A stretch of 64,000 nucleotides of DNA from Aegilops tauschii subsp. strangulata (GCF_002575655.3 NC_053039.3:220863622-220927621); one strand, 5' to 3'; shown: positions 11,810 to 24,354, counted from the stretch's first letter. Notes: generated from the letters alone by a model not told the origin. Translations and numbers: made by a program.

Positions 11810-12960
11810 GAACCTAAATAAATGTTATTTGGTGTTTGCGTTGAGCATGAATATGATTTGATCATGTTTATTGCAATACGATTATTCATTTAAATTAGAG
11901 AATAATTGTTGTTCTGTTTACATGAATAAAACCTTCTATGGTCATACACGCAATGAAAATGGTTTGTTGGATCTCGATCGTAGTGATACACATATTCATA
12001 ATATTGAAGCCAAAAGATGCAAAGTTAATAATGATAGTGCAAACTTATTTGTGGCACTGCCGTTTAGGTCATATTGGTGTAAAGCGCATGAAGAAACTCC
12101 ATGCTGATGGGCTTTTGGAATCACGTGATTATGAATCACTTGATGCTTGCGAACCATGCCTCATGGGCAAGATGACTAAAACTCCGTTCTCCAGGAACAA
12201 TGGAGCGAGTAGCCGACTTATTGGAAATAATACATACTGATGTATGCGGTCCGATGAGTGTTGAGGCTCGCGGCGGGTATCGTTATTTTCTTACCTTCAC
12301 AGATGATTTGAGAAGATATGGGTATATCTACTTGACGAAACACAAGTCTGAAACATTTGAAAAGTTCAAAGAATTTCAGGGTGAAGTGGAGAATCATCGT
12401 AACAAGAAAATAAAAGTTTCTACGATATGATCGCAGAGGTAAAATATTTGAGTTAACGAGTTTGGCCTTCAGTTAAAACAATGTGAAATAGTTTCACTAC
12501 TCACGCCACCTGGAACACCATAGTGTAATGGTGTGTCCGAATGTCGTAACCATACTTTATTAGATATGGTGCGATCTATGATGTCTCTTACCGATCTACC
12601 ACTATCGTTTTGGGGTTATGCATTAGAGACAGCTTAATTCACGTTAAATAGGGCACCATCTAAATCCGTGGAGATGACACCGTATGAACTGTGGTTTGGC
12701 GAGAAACCTAAGCTGTCGTTTCTTAAAGTTTGGGACTGCAATGCTTATGTGAAAAAGTTTCAACATGATAAGCTCGAACCCAAATCGGAGAAGTAAATCT
12801 TCATAGGATACCCAAAAAGAAACTGTTGGGTACACCTTCTATCACAGATCCGAAGGCAAGATATTCGTTGCTGAGAATGGATCCTTTCTAGAGAAGGAGT
12901 TTCTCTCGAAAGAAGTGAGTGGGAGGAAAAATAGAACTTGATGAGGTAACTGTACCTGCT
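11810..12960 (+). pseudogene. Pre-integrase / integrase pseudogene of Copia E
   Basis: Contains the GAG-pre-integrase region with 'RLGHIGVKRMKKLHADGLL' and the 'C..C' zinc-binding pair (CEPCLMGK), then the integrase core start with DVCGPM and the TFTDD box near 12240-12305. It is split by frameshifts near 12100 and 12200 and by stops further on. Integrase would insert the cDNA; this copy is dead. Confidence 0.85.
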
Positions 12961-13089
12961 CCCTTATTGGAAAGTAGTTCATCACAGAAATCTGTTCGTG
13001 TGACTACTACACCAACTAGTGAGGAAGCTAATGATGATGATCATATAACTTCATATCAAGTTACTACCGAACCTCGTAGGTAAACGAGA

Positions 13090-14420
13090 GTGAGATCCGC
13101 ACCAGAGTGGTACGGTAATCCTGTTCTGGAGGTCATGTTACTTGACCATGACGAACCTACGAACTATGAGGAAGCGATGATGAGCCCAGATTCCGCGAAA
13201 TGGTTTGAGGCCATGAAATCTGAGATGGGATCCATGTATGAGAACAAAGTATGGACTTTGATTGACTTGCCCAATGATCGGCGAGCCATTGAGATTAAAT
13301 GGGTCTTCAAGAGGAAGACGGACGCTGATAGTGGTGTTACTATCTACAAAGCTAGAATTGTCACAAAAAGGTTTTTGACAAGTTCAAGGTGTTGACTACG
13401 ATGAGAGTTTCTCACTCGTATCTATGCTTAAGTCTACCCGAATCATGTTAGCAATTGTCGCATTTTATGAAATCTGGCAAATGGATAAACAAAACTGCAT
13501 TCCTTCATGGATTTATTAAAGAAGAGTTGTATATGATGCAACCAGAAGGTTTTGTCGATCCTAAAGGTGTTAACAAAATGTGCAAGCTCCAACTATCCAA
13601 CTATGGACTGGTGCAAGCATCTCGGAGTTGGAATATACGCTTTGATGAGTTGATCAAAGCATATAGTTTTATACAGACTTGCGGTGAAGCCTGTATGTAC
13701 AAGAAAGTGAGTGGGAGCACTACAACATTTCTGATAAATATATGTGAATGACATATTGTTGATCGAAAATAATGTAGAATTTTCTGGAAAGCATAAAGGA
13801 GTATTTGAAAGGAGTTCTTCGAAGAAAGACCTCGGTGAAGCTGCTTACATATTGAGCATCAAGATCTATTGAGATAGATCAAGACGCTTGATCAGTTTTT
13901 CAATGAGTACATACCTTGACAAGATTTTGAAATAGTTCAAAATGGAACAGTCAAAGAAAGAGTTCTTGCCTGTGTTACAAGGTGTGAAATTGAGTAAGAC
14001 TCAAAGCCCGACCACGACAGAAGATAGAAAGAAAATGAAAGTCATTCCCTATGCCTCAGCCATAGGTTCTATAAAGTATGTCATGCTGTGTACCAGATCT
14101 ATTGTATACCCTACCACTGAGTTTGGCAAGGGAGTACAATAGTAATCTAGGAGTAGATCACTGGACAACGGTCAAAATTATCCTTAGTGGAATAAGGATA
14201 TGTTTCTCGATTATGGAGGTGACAAAAGGTTCGTCGTAAAGGGTTACGTCGATGCAAGTTTTTGACACTGATCCAGATGACTCTAAGTCTCAATCTGGAT
14301 ACATATTGAAAGTGGGAGCTATTAGCTAGAGTAGCTCCGTGCAGAGCATTGTAGACATAGAAATTTGCAAAATACTTACGGATCTGAATGTGACAGACCC
14401 GTTCACTGAACTTCTCTCAC
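13090..14420 (+). pseudogene. Reverse transcriptase / RNase H pseudogene of Copia E
   Basis: RT starts with the conserved 'EPTNYEEAMMSPDSAKWFEAMKSE' type region (13150-13230) and continues through 'WTLIDLPNDRRAIEIKWVFKRK'. It is frameshifted near 13370 and continues as the 'MMQPEGFVDP' and 'YGLVQASRSWN' blocks (13530-13640). The catalytic loop at about 13730-13755 encodes YVND rather than YVDD and is out of frame with what precedes it. RNase H remnants run to about 14420. C1 shares the loop lesion and the TAG before 'VQNGTV/A' (near 13933 here, 2529 in C1). Confidence 0.87.
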
Positions 14421-14449
14421 AAGCAAAACATGATCACACCTTAGTACTC

Positions 14450-14625
14450 TTTGGGTGTTAATCACATAGAGATGTGAACTAGATTACCGACTCTAGTAAA
14501 CCCTTTGGGTGTTGGTCACATATTGATGTGAACTATGGGTGTTAACCACATAAAGATGTGAACTATTGATGTTAAATCACATGGCGATGTGAACTAGATT
14601 ATTGACTCTAGTGCAAGTGGGAGAC
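14450..14625 (+). repeat. 3' tail of Copia E with TCACAT/ATGTGA repeats and polypurine tract
   Basis: Four spaced units of the type TCACATAnnGATGTGAACTA, the same array as at 3041-3178. They are followed by the purine stretch 'aagtgggaga' directly before the 3' LTR, the likely primer for plus-strand synthesis. Position 14589-14593 (GTGAA) is the intact homologue of the solo-LTR target in C1. Confidence 0.75.
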
Positions 14626-16367
14626 TGAAGGAAATATGCCCTAGAGGCAATAATAAAGTTATTATTTATTTCCTTATATCATGATAAATGTTTATTATTC
14701 ATGCTAGAATTGTATTAACCGGAAACATAATACTTGTGTGAATACATAGACAAACAGAGTGTCACTAGTATGCCTCTACTTGACTAGCTCGTTGATCAAA
14801 GATGGTTATGTTTCCTAGCCATTTACATGAGTTTTCATTTGATTAATGAGATCACATCATTAGGAGAATGATGTGATTGACTTGACCCATTCCGTTAGTT
14901 TAGCACTCGATCGTTTAGTATTCTGCTATTGCTTTCTTCATGACTTATACATGTTCCTATGACTATGAGATTATGCAACTCCCGTTTACCGGAGGAACAC
15001 TTTGTGTGCTACCAAACATCACAACGTAACTGGGTGATTATAAAGGTGCTCTACAGGTGTCTCTGAATGTACTTGTCGGGTTGGCGTATTTCGAGATTAT
15101 GATTTGTCACTCCGATTGTCGGAGAGGTATCTCTGGGCCCACTCGGTAATGCACACCACTTAAGCCTTGCAAGCATTGCAACTAATGAGTTAGCTGTGGG
15201 ATGATGTATTACGGAACGAGTAAAGAGACTTGCCGGTAACGAGATTGAACTAGGTATTGAGATACCGACGATCGAATCTCGGGCAAGTAACATACCGATG
15301 ACAAAGGGAACAACGTATGTTGTTATGCGGTTTGACTGATAAAGATCTTCGTAGAATATGTGGGAGCCAATATGAGCATCCAGGTTCCACTATTGGTTAT
15401 TGGCCGGAGACGTGTCTCGGTCATGTCTACATAGTTCTCGAACCCGTAGGGTCCGCACGCTTAAAGTTTCGGTGACGATTGTATTATGAGTTTATGTGAT
15501 TTGATGTACTGAAGGTAGTTCGGAGTCCCGGATGAGATCGGGGACATGACGAGGAGTCTCAAAATGTTCGAGACGTAAAGATCGATATATTGGACGACTA
15601 TATTCGGAAATCGGAAAGGTTCCGAGTGATTCGGGTATTTTCGGGGGTACCGGGGAGTTACGGGAATACGAGGAAGAAGCAATGGGCCTCATGGGCCAAG
15701 TGGTGGAAGAGAGGAGGCAGGGCGCGCGGCCCCCTAGCCCAAACCGAATTGGACTAGGGGGCCAGCCCCCCTTTCCTCCTTTTCCTCCCTCTCCTTCCTT
15801 CTCCTTCTCCTCCTTCCTTTCCACCTCCTAGTAGGAGTAGGAAAGGGGAGTCCTACTCCTACTAAGAGGAGGACTCCTCCTCCTGGCGTGCCCTAGGAGG
15901 GCCGGCCGACCTCCCCCCTTGCTCCTTTATATACGGGGGCAGGGGGGCACCCTAGAACACACAAGTTGATCAGTTGATCTCTCCCAACCGTGTGCGGTGC
16001 CCCCCTCCACCATAATCCACCTCGATCATATCGTAGCGGTGCTTAGGCGAAGCCCTGCGTCGGTAGCATCATCATCACCGTCATCACACCGTCGTGCTGA
16101 CGGAACTCTCCCTCGAAGCTCTGCTGGATCGAAGTTCGTGGGACGTCATCGAGCTGAACGTGTGCTGAACTCGGAGGTGCCGTACGTTCGGTACTTGGAT
16201 CGGCCGGATCGTGAAGACGTATGACTACAACAACCGCGTTGTGCTAACGCTTCCGCTTTCGGTCTACGAGGGTACGTGGACAACACTCTCCCCACTCATT
16301 GCTATGCATCACCATGATCCTATGTGTGTGCGTAGGAATTTTTTTGAAATTACTACGTTCCCCAACA
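14626..16367 (+). repeat. 3' LTR of Copia E
   Basis: 1742 bp, same ends as the 5' LTR. Frames such as 15461-15682 repeat those of the 5' LTR exactly (8591-8812), which shows the identical central tract. Confidence 0.95.
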
Positions 16368-16386
16368 TTTATATCTGCTGATCACT

Positions 16387-18249
16387 ATGAGGAACTTGAA
16401 AGACGAGAAAACCAAAGTTTATCCCTCAACTACGAGGGGAGGTAATGAACTGCCATCTAGCTCTGCACTTGATTCACCTTCTGTTTTGAGTAAGCTTGCG
16501 ACACCTAAACCTGGTTCTGCTATTAATTCTGATATGTCGCATGTTATTGATGATGCCACTTCTGATTTGCATGATACTTATGATGAAACTATTTCTATGC
16601 TTGATACTACTGTGCCATTAGGTGAATTTCTTGATGAACAACTTGCCAGGGCTAGAGAGAATGAAATTATTGAAACTGATAATATTGATGAAAGTGATGA
16701 TGAAGATTCTCCCCCTTGATATGAGCTGCCCGATGTGCCTGAGGGTTTTGTTATGGATGAAGAAATTTCTAGAGACTTTCTTGCTTGCAATGATAGATAT
16801 GATCTTAAGAAATTATTAGCTAAGCTGAAAGAAAAATCTTTGAATGCTAGAATGAAATATGACCCTGCTTTTGCTACTTCACCTATCTGTGTTACTGATA
16901 CGGATTATGATTTCCCTGTTGATCCTGAGATAATTACTTTGGTTGAATCTAATCCTTTTTATGGCTATGAATCTGAGACTGTTGTGGCACATCTTACTAA
17001 ACTAAATGATATAGCCACCCTATTCACTAATGATGAGAAAACTCGCTACTACTATATCCTTAAGATATTTCCGTTCTCATTAAAGGGTGATGCTAAAACA
17101 TGGTTTAATTCTCTTGATCCTGGTTGTGTGCGTAGCCCCCAGGATATGATTTATTACTTCTCTGCTAAATATTTCCCCGCTCATGAGAAACAAGCTGCTT
17201 TAAGGGAAATATATAATTTTGTGCAAATTGAAGAAGAGACTCTCGCACAAGCTTGGGGGAGGCTTCTCGGATTACTTAATGGTTTGTCTGATCATCCTCT
17301 CAAGAAAAATGAAATACTTGATATCTTTTATAATGGACTAACCGATGCTTCCAGAGACCACCTGGATAGTTGTGCTGGTTGTGTTTTCAGGGAAAGAACT
17401 GTTGATCAAGCTGAATTGCTATTGAATAATATGTTGACTAATGAAAATAATTGGACATTTTCTGAACCAACTCCAGAGAAAAGGGGTATTCTATTTCTCA
17501 GTCCTGAAGATATGCAAGAGGCAAAGAAATCTATGAAAGAAAAAGGTATTAAAGCTGAAGATGTTAAGAATTTACCACCTATTGAAGAAATACATGGTCT
17601 TGATAACCCGACACAGGTAGTAAAGGTAAATTCTCTCTATAGATTTGATGAAGGTGATATTCCTCGTTATAAGTCTGCTAGCCAATGCTTAGATGAGTTT
17701 GATAATTTTATTGTTAAACAAGAAAACTTCAATGCTTATGTTGGTAGACAATTGAAACGTAATGCTTATATGATTGAGCACTTGGGTGATTATATGTCTA
17801 GAGGTAAAGGAGAACTTAAACTCATTAGTAAACATGCTTCTATGGTTACCACTCAAGTAGAACAAGTGCTCAAAGCTCAAAATGATTTGCTCAATGAATT
17901 AAATAATAAGAAGAATGATAATACTATTAGAGTTGTGACTAGAGGGGGTAAAATGACTCAGGAACCCTTGTATCCTAAGGGCCACCCCAAGAGAATTAAG
18001 CAAGATTCTCAAAGAACTAATGTTGATGCACCTAGTCCTTCTAAAAAGAAGAAAAAGAAAAATGATAGGACTTTGCATGCTTCTAGTGAACCTGCTGTTG
18101 ACACACCTGAGAATCCCAATGATATTTCTATTTTTGATGGTGAAACACAATCTGGTGATGAACATGAACCTAGTGATAATGTTATTGATAATGTTCATGT
18201 TGATGCTCAACCTAGCAATAACAATGATGTAGAGATTGAACCTGCTGTT
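16387..18249 (+). pseudogene. gag of Gypsy A, with one early stop, cut by element B
   Basis: The first 110 codons (16387-16719) carry an acidic N-terminus ending in a TGA. After that stop the same frame continues as a 505-codon open stretch to the insertion of B. The Retrotrans_gag-type core lies at about 16960-17450, with 'FPFSLKGDAKTWFNSL' followed by 'QAWGRLLGLLNGLSDHPL' and 'NGLTDASRDHLDSCAG'. The C-terminal part has a lysine run (KKKKKK) and an acidic tail. The frame resumes at 27787 after B. Apart from the stop it is remarkably open. Gag would form the particle; no CCHC knuckle is visible. Confidence 0.88.
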
Positions 18250-19639
18250 TGATACGTCTCCGTCGTATCTACTTTTCCAAACACTTTTGCCCTTGTTTTG
18301 GACTCTAACTTGCATGATTTGAACGGAACTAACCCGGACTGACGCTGTTTTCAGCAGACTTTCCATGGTGTTATTTATGTGCAGAAACAAAAGTTATCGG
18401 AATGACCCGAAACTCCACGGAACATCTATTTGGAAAATATTAAAAATACTGGAAGAAAAATCCACGTCAGGGGGCCCACACCCTGTCCACAAGGGTGGGG
18501 GACGCGCCTGCCCCCTGCCTCGTGGGCCCCCTGACGCTCCACCGACCTCAACTCCAAATCCATATATTCACTTTCGGGGAGAAAAAAACGGAGAGAAGGA
18601 TTCATCATGTTTTACGATACGGAGCTGCCGCCAAGCCCTAAAACCTCTCGGGAGGGCTGATCTGGAGTCCGTTCGGGGCTCCGCAGAGGGGGATTCGTCG
18701 CCGTCGTCATCATCAACCATCCTCCATCACCAATTTCATGATGCTCACCGCCGTGCGTGAGTAATTCCATCGTAGGCTTGCTGGACGGTGATGGGTTGGA
18801 TGAGATCTATCATGTAATCGAGTTAGTTTTGTTAGGGTTTGATCCCTAGTATCCACTATGTTCTGAGATTGATGTTGCTATGACTTTGTTATGCTTCATG
18901 CTTGTCACTAGGGCCCGAGTGCCATGATTTTAGATCTGAACCTATTATGTTTTCATGAATATATGTGAGTTCTTGATCCTATCTTGCAAGTCTATAGTCA
19001 CCTACTATGTGTTATGATCCGGCAACCCCGAAGTGACAATAATCGGGACCACTCCCGGTGATGACCATAGTTTGAGGAGTTCATGTATTCACTATGTGTT
19101 AATGCTTTGTTCCGGTACTTTATTAAAAGGAGGCCTTAATATCCCTTTGTTTCCATTAGGACCCCGCTGCCACGGGAGGGTAGGACAAAAGATGTCATGC
19201 AAGTTCTTTTCCATAAGCACGTATGACTATATTCGGAATACATGCCTACATTACATTGATGAATTGGAGCTAGTTCTGTGTCACCCTATGTTATGATTGT
19301 TACATGATGAACCGCATCTGGCATAATTCTCCATCACCGATCCAATGCCTACGAGCTTTCCATATATTGTTCTTCGCTTATTTACTTTTCCGTTGCTACT
19401 GTTACAATCACTACAAAACCCAAAAATATTACTTTTGCTGCCGTTACCGTTATTTCCATATTACTTTGCTACTAAATACTTTGCTGGAGATATTAAGTTA
19501 TCCAGGTGTGGCTGAATTGACAACTCAGTTGCTAATACTTGAGAATATTCTTTGGCTCCCCTTGTGTTGACTCAATAAATTTGGGTTGAATACTCTACCC
19601 TCGAAAACTGTTGCGATCCCCTATACTTGTGGGTTATCA
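18250..19639 (+). repeat. 5' LTR of Gypsy B
   Basis: Starts TGATACGTCTCCGTCG and ends GGGTTATCA. It contains the GC-rich CCACAAGG..CCTCGTGG block near 18487-18525 and a CCATATATTCAC TATA-like sequence near 18560. Confidence 0.95.
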
Positions 19640-19650
19640 AGACTATTTTC

Positions 19651-19668
19651 TGGCGCCGTTGCCGGGGA
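19651..19668 (+). other. Primer-binding site of Gypsy B (tRNA-Asp)
   Basis: TGGCGCCGTTGCCGGGGA, complementary to the 3' acceptor end of plant tRNA-Asp, eleven bases after the LTR. F uses the same site. Confidence 0.93.
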
Positions 19669-19717
19669 GCATAGCTCTATTCTTTGAGTCACTTGGGATT
19701 TATATCTGCTGGTCACT

Positions 19718-22540
19718 ATGAAGAACTTGAAAGACGAGAAGACAAAAATTTATCCCTCAACTACGAGGGGAGGTAAGGAACTGCCATCTAGCTCTGCACT
19801 TGATTCACCTTCTGTTTTGAGTAAGCTTGCGACACCTAAACCTGCTTCTGCTATTCGTTCTGATATGTCGCATGTTATTGATGATGCCACTTTTGCTATG
19901 CATGATACTTATGATAAAACTAATTCTATGCTTGATACTACTGTGCCACTTGGTGAATTTCTTGATGAACAACTTGCTAGGGCTAGAGAGAATGAAATTA
20001 TTGAAACTGATAACATTGATGAAAGTGATGATGAAGACTCTCCCCCTAATAAATATGAATCGCCTGTTATTCCTGAGGGTTATGTTCTGGAAAAAGAAGC
20101 TGCTTTAGCTATTTTAGCTTGCAAAGATAGATACGAGCTCAAGAGGTTATTAGCTAAATGGAAGCAGCAATCTCTTAATGCTAGAATGAAACCTCACCCT
20201 ACTTTTGCTACTTCACCTATGTGTGTTACTGATAAGGATTATGAATTCTCTGTTGATCCTGATATAATTACTTTGGTTGAATCTGATCCTTTTCATGGTT
20301 ATGAATCTGAAACTGTTGTGACACATCTTACTAAATTAAATGATATAGCCACCCTATTCACTAATGATGAGAGAACTCGCTACCTTTATATCCTTAAAAT
20401 ATTTCCGTTCTCATTAAAGGGTGATGCTAAGATATGATTTAATTCTCTTGATCCTGGTTGTGTGCGTAGTCCCCAGGATATGATTTATTACTTCTCTGCT
20501 AAATATTTCCCTGCTCATAAGAAACAAGCCGCTTTAAGGGAAATATATAATTTTGTGCAAATTGAAAAAGCGAGTCTCCGACAAGCTTGGGGGAGGCTTC
20601 TCCGATTACTTAATGCTTTGCCTGATCATCCTCTTAAGAAAAATGAAATACTTGATATCTTTTATAATGGACTAACCGATGCTTCCAGAGATTACCTGGA
20701 TAGTTGTGCTGGTTCCGTTTTCAAGGAAAGAACACCGGATGAAGCTGATATTTTATTGAATAATATGTTGACAAATGAAAATAATTGGACACTTCCTGAG
20801 CCAATTCCTGAGCCTATTCCTAAACCAACTCCGAAGAAGAGAGGTGTTATATTTCTCAGTCCTGAAGATATGCAAGAGGCAAAGAAATCTATGAAAGAAA
20901 AAGGTATTAAAGCTGAAGATGTTAAGAATTTACCTCCTATTGAAGAAATACATGGTCTTAATTTACCGCATGTTGAAGAAACATATGATCCTAATCCATT
21001 ACCTATTGAAGAAACTCATGGTCTTAATCACCCGACACAGGTAGTAAAGGTAAATTCTCTCTATAGATATGATAAAGCTGAAATCCCTCCTACTAAAATT
21101 GCTAGCCAATGCTTGGATGAGTTTGATAACTTTATGGTTAAGCAAGAAGATTTCAATGCTTATTTTGGTAGACAATTAAAACAAAATGCTTATATGATTG
21201 AACACTTGGGTGATTATATGTCTAGAGTTAAAGGTGAACTTAAACTCATTAGGAAACATGCTTCTATGGTTACCACTCAAGTAGAACAAGTACTTAAAGC
21301 TCAAAATGCTTTGCTCAATGAATTGAATAGTAAGAATAATGATTATGCTGTTATAGTGGCTACTAGAACTGGTAAAATGACTCAGGAACCTTTGTGTCCT
21401 GAAGGCCATCCTAAGAGAATTTAGCAAGATTCTCAGAGAAATAATATAGATGCACCTAGTCCTTCTAAAAAGAAGAAAAAGAAAAATGATAGGACCTTGC
21501 ATGCTTCTAGTGAACCTATTGTTGAAAACACCTGAGAATCCAAACGATATTTCTATTTGTGATGCTGAAACACAATCTGGTAATGAACATGAACCAAGTG
21601 AAAATATTAATGATAATGTTCATGATGATGCTCAACCTAGCAATGATAATGATGTAGAAATTGAACCTGCTGTTGATCTTGATAACCCACAATCAAAGAA
21701 TCAACGTTATGATAAGAGAGACTTTGTTGCTAGGAAACATGGTAAAGAAAGAGAACCATGGGTTCAGAAACCCATGCCTTTCCCTCCCAAACCATCCAAG
21801 AAAAAGGATGATGAGGATTTTGAGCGCTTTGCTGAAATGATTAGACCTATCTTTTTGCGTATGCGTTTGACTGATATGCTCAAAATGAATCCTTATGCTA
21901 AGTATATGAAAGAAATTGTTACTAATAAGAGAAAGATACCGGAAGCTGAAATTTCCACCATGCTTGCTAATTATACTTTTAAGGGTGGAATACCTAAGAA
22001 ACTAGGAGATCCAGGAGTACCAACTATAACATGCTCCATTAAAAGAAACTATGTTAAAACTGCTTTGTGTGATCTTGGAGTCGGTGTTAGTGTTATGCCT
22101 CTCTCTTTATATTGTAGACTTGACTTGAATAAGTTGACACCTACTGAAATATCTTTGCAAATGGCTGATAAATCAACTGCTATACCTGTCGGTATTTGTG
22201 AGGATGTGCCTGTTGTGGTTGCAAACGTTACTATTTTAACGGACTTTGTTATTCTTGATATTCCTGAGGACGATAGTATGTCTATTATTCTTGGAAGACC
22301 CTTTTGAATACTGCAGGGGCTGTTATTGATTGCAACAAAGGCAATGTCACTTTTCATGTTAATGGCAATGAGCATACGGTACACTTTCTGAGGAAACAAC
22401 CTCAAGTTCATAGTATAAATTCTATTAGAAGAGTTCCATCGATTATTTTTGGAGGTTTTGAATTTCCTCTTCCTACTGTTAAGAAGAAATATGATATTCT
22501 TATTATTGGGGATGTGCATATCCCCGTTGAGGTAACATAG
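19718..22540 (+). pseudogene. gag-pro of Gypsy B with two stops and two frameshifts
   Basis: The gag part (19718-21530) has the same acidic N-terminus and core as A ('FPFSLKGDAK', 'QAWGRLLRLLNALPDHPL', 'NGLTDASRDYLDSCAG'). A TGA near 20435 replaces the Trp codon after DAK, and a TAG sits near 21422. A one-base shift near 21530 moves the frame to 21450-22307, which encodes the 'DFERFAEMIRPIFLRMRLTDMLKMNPYAKYMK' linker and an Athila-type retropepsin domain (CDLGVGVSVMPLSLY, then GRPF). A lost T in a T-run near 22300 shifts the last 79 codons (22304-22540). The protease would process Gag. No RT follows; the next 780 bp are non-coding. Confidence 0.88.
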
Positions 22541-22744
22541 TGTTATTCGAAATTTCTCCGGTTCCATGTTATTCGGAATGAGTTTGTTAACAAGACTTGA
22601 TCAACCTTGTTAGTGGATTCCTTTTGATGAGCATGAGATGGATGAAACTAGAAGCACAAACTTCTGTACCCTCTCTTTACTTTCTGTTATTTAGTTGAAA
22701 TAAAGCAAAAATAGTATTTTTCTGTCTATTTTCTGAATTATCCG

Positions 22745-22925
22745 TGCAATATAAAAATACCCCGAAAATAAAAGTTCTCCAAATGCCCTGAAAATGGAAT
22801 ATGATTTTTTCTAGAATATTTGAGAATATCTGGCACTGAGAACACAGCAGGGGGAGCAAGCACCTGGCCACGAGGGTCCAGGGCGCGCCCACCCCTACAG
22901 GGCGCGCCCCTGCCCATGGTGGCTC
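22745..22925 (+). promoter_or_regulatory. LTR-promoter-like block in front of the ATHILA-like gene of B
   Basis: This internal stretch resembles the promoter half of the LTRs. It has 'aataaaagttctc' followed by 'aatgccctgaaa' (LTR: aatgacctgaaa), then an AT-rich segment, then the GC-rich block starting CCACGAGGGTCCAGGGCGCGCC. A leader with a possible 233-bp intron and an ORF follow. I infer an internal promoter for the downstream gene. No clear TATA box is visible at the position equivalent to the LTR's CCATATATTCAC. Confidence 0.5.
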
Positions 22926-23077
22926 CCCTCCACTCATTCATGCACCCACACACTTCTTCTTCCTCCCAAAAAAATCACCATCCAGCTCAAGCACGAGTTC
23001 TAGCTCATTTTGCTGTGATTTTTGATCTCCTTGCTCAAAGCACCTCTCACGAAACTGCTTGGGGAGATTGTCCCTTG

Positions 23078-23310
23078 GTATGTGACTCCTCCATTGGTCC
23101 AATTAGTTTTTATTCTAGTGCTTTATTCATTGCAAATTTGTGCTGCCTAGGTGACCATGTTCTTGAGCTTCCATGTCAAATTTATATGGTTCCAAGTAGT
23201 TCTAATGCTTGATATAGGCTCTAGGCACTTGTAGGAGTAGTTGCTATCAATCTTGTTGAGCTTGGTTCAGTTTTATTTTGAAGTTACTAAAAAATTTAGA
23301 AATTTTTCAG
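23078..23310 (+). other. Probable leader intron upstream of the ATHILA-like ORF of B
   Basis: A strong donor (G|GTATGTG at 23077/23078) and a pyrimidine-rich acceptor (AATTTTTCAG ending at 23310) lie just before the ATG at 23321. Element A has the same donor (29175) and acceptor (ending 43713). Conservation of both signals in two diverged copies supports splicing; RNA evidence is lacking. Confidence 0.5.
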
Positions 23311-23320
23311 AGGAAGAAAT

Positions 23321-24333
23321 ATGCTTAGGAAAATGTTCCAAGGTGGTTCTTCAAGGAAGCAAGGACCCAGCCTTGCAATGCGTGATGCTAACGATGAGCC
23401 ACCAAGGGACGCTCCAGTGCGGCCTTGTGAATGGCCTTCAGAAAACTTTATGGATCGAGCGGGAATCAAGGAAGAATTTAACGCATATTTGCGTAACGCT
23501 GATCTTGTGAGCTTCGAGGAAGAAAAGTGCCGCCAGTACCACTATCTCACTAGTTCCTTTGTGAGGAGGTTTGAATTTTCATCTCCACGTAATTCTCCAA
23601 CTGTCCTGTTTGATCTCTATGAAAAATCTTATACTATGGACTTAGAGGATTTTACCACTGCTTGCAAACTTCCACAATGGGGTAGTGCAAATCTGAATTT
23701 AGAAATTTTCTTGCTAGTATAACTGTGGGGGAATCTAGAGACATAGCACAAGCTACCATAGGGAGCATTCATTTTCCTGCTATACATTATTTTGCTCTCT
23801 TCATAGGTAGGTGCATAAATGGTAAAGATGAAGCATGTCATATGTGTGTCCCTGACCTCAGTATTCTTAGGAGTGTTGCGTTAGGAGACAAATCTTATAA
23901 TTTGGGAGCCATTGTTGCGCATAGGTTACATCACAATAGATTTAATGGAGATTTCTTTGGAGGAATTTATGCAACCCCCTTAGCTAATTTTCTTGGTGTG
24001 GACATACGTGAGGATGATATTGAGTTGCCTCCTGCTTACCTAGACTTTAATGCTATGGTTCACCACCAGTTTGTCGAGAGGAATGAATCACCTCTCCGGT
24101 ATCGCTTAATCTTTGACAGACGTCGTGCTGTCCGTATTACTCTCCCTGCTCCTGCCTTCTTTGATTATCAGGCAAAAGGAAGACATTTTATTACCAAAGA
24201 GGAGGCAGATGAGTACGAGAGGAGGGCGGAGGCAGCTCGCCGCCATGCTGCAGCTCAGGAGGGGATAGCTGCTGCATCTCAGTACGACCCCGACTACAAC
24301 TATGGATATCCGCCAGGCCATCCATGGCAATAA
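23321..24333 (+). pseudogene. ATHILA-ORF1-like gene of Gypsy B (one frameshift)
   Basis: Two overlapping open stretches, 23321-23722 and 23725-24333, join across a single frameshift near 23700. The product (about 335 aa) resembles the plant 'ATHILA ORF-1 / putative retrotransposon protein' family that sits in the env position of Athila elements. Conserved-looking segments are 'RPCEWPSENF', 'LYEKSYTMDLEDFTTACKLP', 'ITVGESRD' and 'GSIHFPAIHYFALFIGRCI'. The C-terminus is low-complexity and acidic/Tyr-Gly rich. No signal peptide or membrane segment is obvious, so an envelope role is not supported. The homologue in A (43717-44810) is similar over its whole length. Function unknown. Confidence 0.75.
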
Positions 24334-24354
24334 ACCAACTTAGGCCAAAAGCCT

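Larger units (their letters stand above)
7756..16367 (+). mobile_element. Complete Copia retrotransposon E (Angela group) with TSD TTTAT
   Basis: Full-length element of 8612 bp with two LTRs (7756-9496, 14626-16367), primer site, gag, integrase, RT and RNase H regions and a polypurine tract. The TSD TTTAT is perfect (7751-7755 and 16368-16372). Removing E restores the sequence 'cacttgggatttatatctgctg' of A's leader, which B shows uninterrupted at about 19689-19710. All coding regions are broken by stops and frameshifts, so it is an inactive copy. It belongs to the same family as C1. Confidence 0.96.

Noticed and set aside
17899..18390. Minus-strand frame of 163 codons opposite A's gag
   Set aside because: Antisense shadow of the AT-rich, acidic gag; it also runs across the B insertion boundary.
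23321..24333. ATHILA-like ORF considered as an envelope gene
   Set aside because: No signal peptide, membrane span, or furin-like site is visible; position alone does not support an envelope role.
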